Position numbers and translations under genes: made by a program
Shown: in pieces, positions 61,778 through 64,000 of the stretch
How positions within the stretch are numbered: position 1 is the stretch's first letter
Layout: the number at the start of each line of letters is the position of its first letter
NCBI GenBank assembly: GCA_019828545.1
Contig: JACVRA010000306.1
Location: 61,163-125,162 of the forward strand
Direction of reading: 5' to 3'
DNA from: Paracamarosporium sp. OC-R06-R3
Lineage: Eukaryota; Ascomycota; Dothideomycetes; Pleosporales; Didymosphaeriaceae
Length of the DNA: 64,000 bases
Notes under the pieces: generated by a model
The model's input: only the letters and a program-made list of their open reading frames with translations
The model's database searches: none
What the model was told of the DNA's origin: nothing

Positions 61778-63514
61778 ATGGTGACTACCATCGTCTCTTA
61801 TAAGAATTCTCTTTTCTGGAATTTGTCGACTATGTTGCGTCAAGTGCTCTTCACACTATGCATCTCCCTCATAGGGGCAAGGATCATCGGCTACATACAG
61901 CACACTATTCGTAAGCACCAGAACGGTTGCAAAGATCCACCCTCCTATCCGCACCGTGACCCGATCATCGGAATGGATTTCCTCATCAAGAGAATACGAG
62001 CTCTCAGCTCGGGGAGCTATCTTCAGAGCAGCACCATCCTTTTTAAGTCTTTCAAAAGTAAGACATTCAAGAGTTGGTCATTCGGCACTACTACGTACCA
62101 TACCATCGACCCCGAAGTAGTAAAGGCTTATCAGTCCATCTTCTTCAAAGACTTCGGTATTGAGCCTCTCCGTTACCATCTCGCTGAGAATTTGTGGGGC
62201 AATGGGATCGTCGTCGCTGATGGTCAGCGATGGGCATCTGCACGCAATTTCATTTGCAGTAGCTTCGATGTTGTTCATACTGCGAATATAGAGAGATTAG
62301 AATATCATGTCACAAAGTTTATGAAGTTGCTTCCGCGTGACGGGACGACTGTTGACTTGATGCCACTCTTCAAGCGATTGGTAAGCAAAATATGTCACTT
62401 GTTGAGGAGAAGTGCATGTCTCATAAGTTAGCAGATCCTAGATACATCCAGTGAATTCATATTTGGCCAGTCACTCAACGCTCTAGATAATTCAGACGTA
62501 TCGTTTATGCATGCTTTTGAGTATGCGCAGCGTGGAACGGGTCTAAGGATTTTGTTGGGTCGCTTGCGCTTTCTTCACCGCGACGCAAAGTGGTACTCTG
62601 CGTGTAAAACAGTCACCGACTTTTGTGAGAAACGTGTCGAGGAAGCTTTCGAAAGGTTGGAGAAAGGACAAGAACGCCGCACAGAACGAGATCGGCTGCG
62701 GCTCGTCGACGAAGCAGCAAAACTCACAACAGATCGATACACTCTCCGCTCCTTGATTTTGAGTGTGTTTAGCCCTGCACATGATGGCGCTGCAGTCGCA
62801 CTTAGCAATGTTTTCTTCCAACTTGCAAGACACCCTCAAGTTTGGAATAAGCTCCGCGCAGAGTTGATGCGTGACGTGGATCAACCGATTACCTACGAGC
62901 TGCTCAATTCATATTCATATTTAAAAAACATCTTTCGCGAGAGTAGGTTTCTTTTTACCATTTAAACACCGACTCTAACCACGTGCAGCCCACCGCCTTA
63001 CGCCTATCGTCAATGGTAACCAGCGCGTCTGCCTCAAGGTAAGCGTTTTATTCATTCGAAATCGATCAAGACCCTCGCTAATGGGGTCATCTGGTAGGAT
63101 TCAATTCTTCCTCGTGGTGGAGGCGCCAATGGCAATGGCCCGCTCTACTGCCGTAAGGGAGATATCATTGAAGCAGACTACCGTACAATGATGCGTGATC
63201 CCGATTTCTGGGGCACCGATGCGGAAGTCTTCTTGCCTGAGAGGTGGGAGAAAATAAGACCAGGGTGGGAGTATCTCCCGTTTGGTGGCGGACCTAGACA
63301 GTGTCCTGGAACACGGCTTGTCTTTACAGAATGCACCTTTACAACCGTGAGAATTTTACGCGAGTTCACGAGACTGGACAATAGGGACAAGCAGGTGAAA
63401 TGGGAAGAACAAATGCGCATGACTTGGCAAAGCAAAAATGGTACTCTCGTGGGACTGATCCCTGATGGAAGGGACCTGGAGCCTGTTCCTGGCTCTCGTC
63501 ATAAATCACATTGA
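61778..63514 (+). CDS. Cytochrome P450, CYP52-like
   Basis: Membrane-anchored haem monooxygenase related to the CYP52 group, which omega-hydroxylates alkanes and fatty acids at the endoplasmic reticulum. Four exons: 61778-62380, 62435-62942, 62989-63038 (50 nt) and 63098-63514; phase kept, 525 residues. An N-terminal membrane anchor lies at about residues 20-40 (VLFTLCISLIGARIIGYI). Family blocks are LDTSSEFIFGQSL, the ExxR pair E370-T-H-R373 created by the splice, the FxPERW motif (LPERWE) and the haem loop PFGGGPRQCPG with Cys456. The I-helix is SPAHDGAAVALSN (about 314-326): the usual acid-Thr-Thr is D318-Gly-Ala, so the Thr of O2 activation is missing. Start chosen at the first ATG, which gives the anchor. 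Confidence 0.87.
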
Positions 63515-63571
63515 TTGGACTCCATGTATGAGTCATGTAATCGTTGTGAAGCAGGTAGTCATAACGTGTTG

Positions 63572-63605
63572 TACAAGCGAGTCGGCCATACAAGCGAGTC
63601 GGCCA
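63572..63605. repeat. Tandem pair of a 17-bp direct repeat, possible transposon end
   Basis: The word tacaagcgagtcggcca occurs at 63572-63588 and again immediately at 63589-63605. It lies about 80 bp beyond the stop codon of the transposase, where the terminal region of a Tc1/mariner element is expected. The TA at its start would fit the TA target site. The other end is outside the window. Confidence 0.5.
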
Positions 63606-63683
63606 CCCCACCAAACTTGCCCACCTCTTGAAGCGTACAACTCACCACATTATGAGATTCTGTATAGATATTGATAGAGTAGA

Positions 63684-64000
63684 TTAAGTAGTAGCTACAG
63701 TCTCTTTCTTGCACGTACGTGCGTTGTGTCCAGTCTCTCTACACTTGCTGCAGCGCGCCAAAGCCTGGCGGCTAAGGCCTGATTGCTCTCCTGTCTGACG
63801 CTTCTCACGAGCAGTCTGCTGCGCAGCCTTACGTTGAGCGAGTATATCCTCTCCAGCTCCCTTTGTCAGTACTCCTTGATGTTGTATACGCTTTCTCTTG
63901 CGCTGCCTACGTGCAGATGCTGCCTCATTTGCTCTCTCAAGGCTAGCGATCCGATCACGCATTAGCTCAGCAGACAGCATCATGACTTCAGCTCCTTTCT
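63684..64000 (-). mobile_element. Tc1/mariner (pogo/Fot1-like) DDE transposase, C-terminal part
   Basis: This minus-strand frame enters from the right edge and ends at 63684. The visible 105 residues (KGAEVMMLSAELMRDRIASL..., then a basic ARRQRKRKRIQHQGVLT linker) finish in a CCHC zinc knuckle CSKCRETGHNARTC and a short tail. That ending is typical of fungal DDE-superfamily transposases, whose catalytic DDE domain lies upstream and outside the window. The coiled, charged helix before the knuckle is also usual. The visible part has no stop or frameshift, so the element may be young or intact. It sits 170 bp after the P450 gene in tail-to-tail orientation. Confidence 0.8.

Noticed and set aside
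1..64000. tRNA, rRNA, CRISPR arrays or a polyketide/peptide synthase cluster
   Set aside because: I found no B-box/A-box pair with a foldable cloverleaf, no ribosomal motif, no spaced repeats of CRISPR type and no synthase core gene, despite the presence of two reductases, a P450 and a transporter.

Overview
The window looks like nuclear DNA of a filamentous ascomycete. A Dothideomycete or Pleosporales-type genome is my inference. Genes are mostly single-exon or carry introns of about 35-110 nt with GTAAGT-like donors and CTAAC/CTGAC branch sites. The gene families are typical of Pezizomycotina: Zn(II)2Cys6 factor, RTA1, DUF3176, GH11 xylanase, GMC oxidoreductase, CYP52-like P450 and GPI-anchored Ser/Thr-rich proteins. 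I see no rRNA, tRNA or CRISPR. Splice coordinates are my own reading, checked by donor/acceptor sequence and reading phase, not by transcripts.

Layout. 0-5.4 kb: 5' part of an unknown acidic protein (minus, runs off the left edge), a Zn2Cys6 regulator (minus) and an RTA1 membrane protein (plus). 6-17.5 kb: ADP-ribosylglycohydrolase, Sqt1/AAMP-type WD40 ribosome-assembly factor, peroxisomal acyl-CoA ligase (C-terminal SKL), a large AlkB-like 2OG-Fe(II) oxygenase with two zinc ribbons, and a medium-chain reductase. 18.4-26.3 kb: a compact aromatic-catabolism cluster. It holds a fused dimeric alpha/beta-barrel plus alpha/beta-hydrolase, a beta-propeller (carboxy)muconate cyclase, a divergently transcribed intradiol dioxygenase and a carboxymuconolactone-decarboxylase-like protein, followed by isovaleryl-CoA dehydrogenase. 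Together the first four could cover ring cleavage, lactonisation, decarboxylation and lactone hydrolysis to 3-oxoadipate.

26.8-29.5 kb: F-box/ankyrin protein and a Cys-containing GPI-type protein. 29.6-36 kb: a gene-poor 'graveyard' with a clearly broken dipeptidyl-peptidase III gene (minus) and a second decayed gene (plus). 36-45.3 kb: alpha/beta hydrolase, DUF3176 membrane protein, a second medium-chain reductase and a secreted GH11 xylanase. 45.6-52 kb: a 1,360-residue Ser/Arg-rich disordered protein and an MFS transporter. 53.5-57.5 kb: two proteins of unknown function (one F-box-like) and a small secreted GPI-type protein. 59-63.5 kb: a secreted GMC oxidoreductase and a CYP52-like P450. 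The right edge cuts into the C-terminal end of a fungal Tc1/mariner (pogo/Fot1-like) transposase.

The most interesting items are the aromatic cluster (with its three-module hydrolase and a 13-bp tandem repeat just upstream of the decarboxylase gene), the duplicated zinc ribbons of the AlkB-like protein, the intron-split start codon of the peroxisomal ligase, the zinc-site-dead DPP III pseudogene, and P450 and GMC enzymes lacking canonical catalytic residues.
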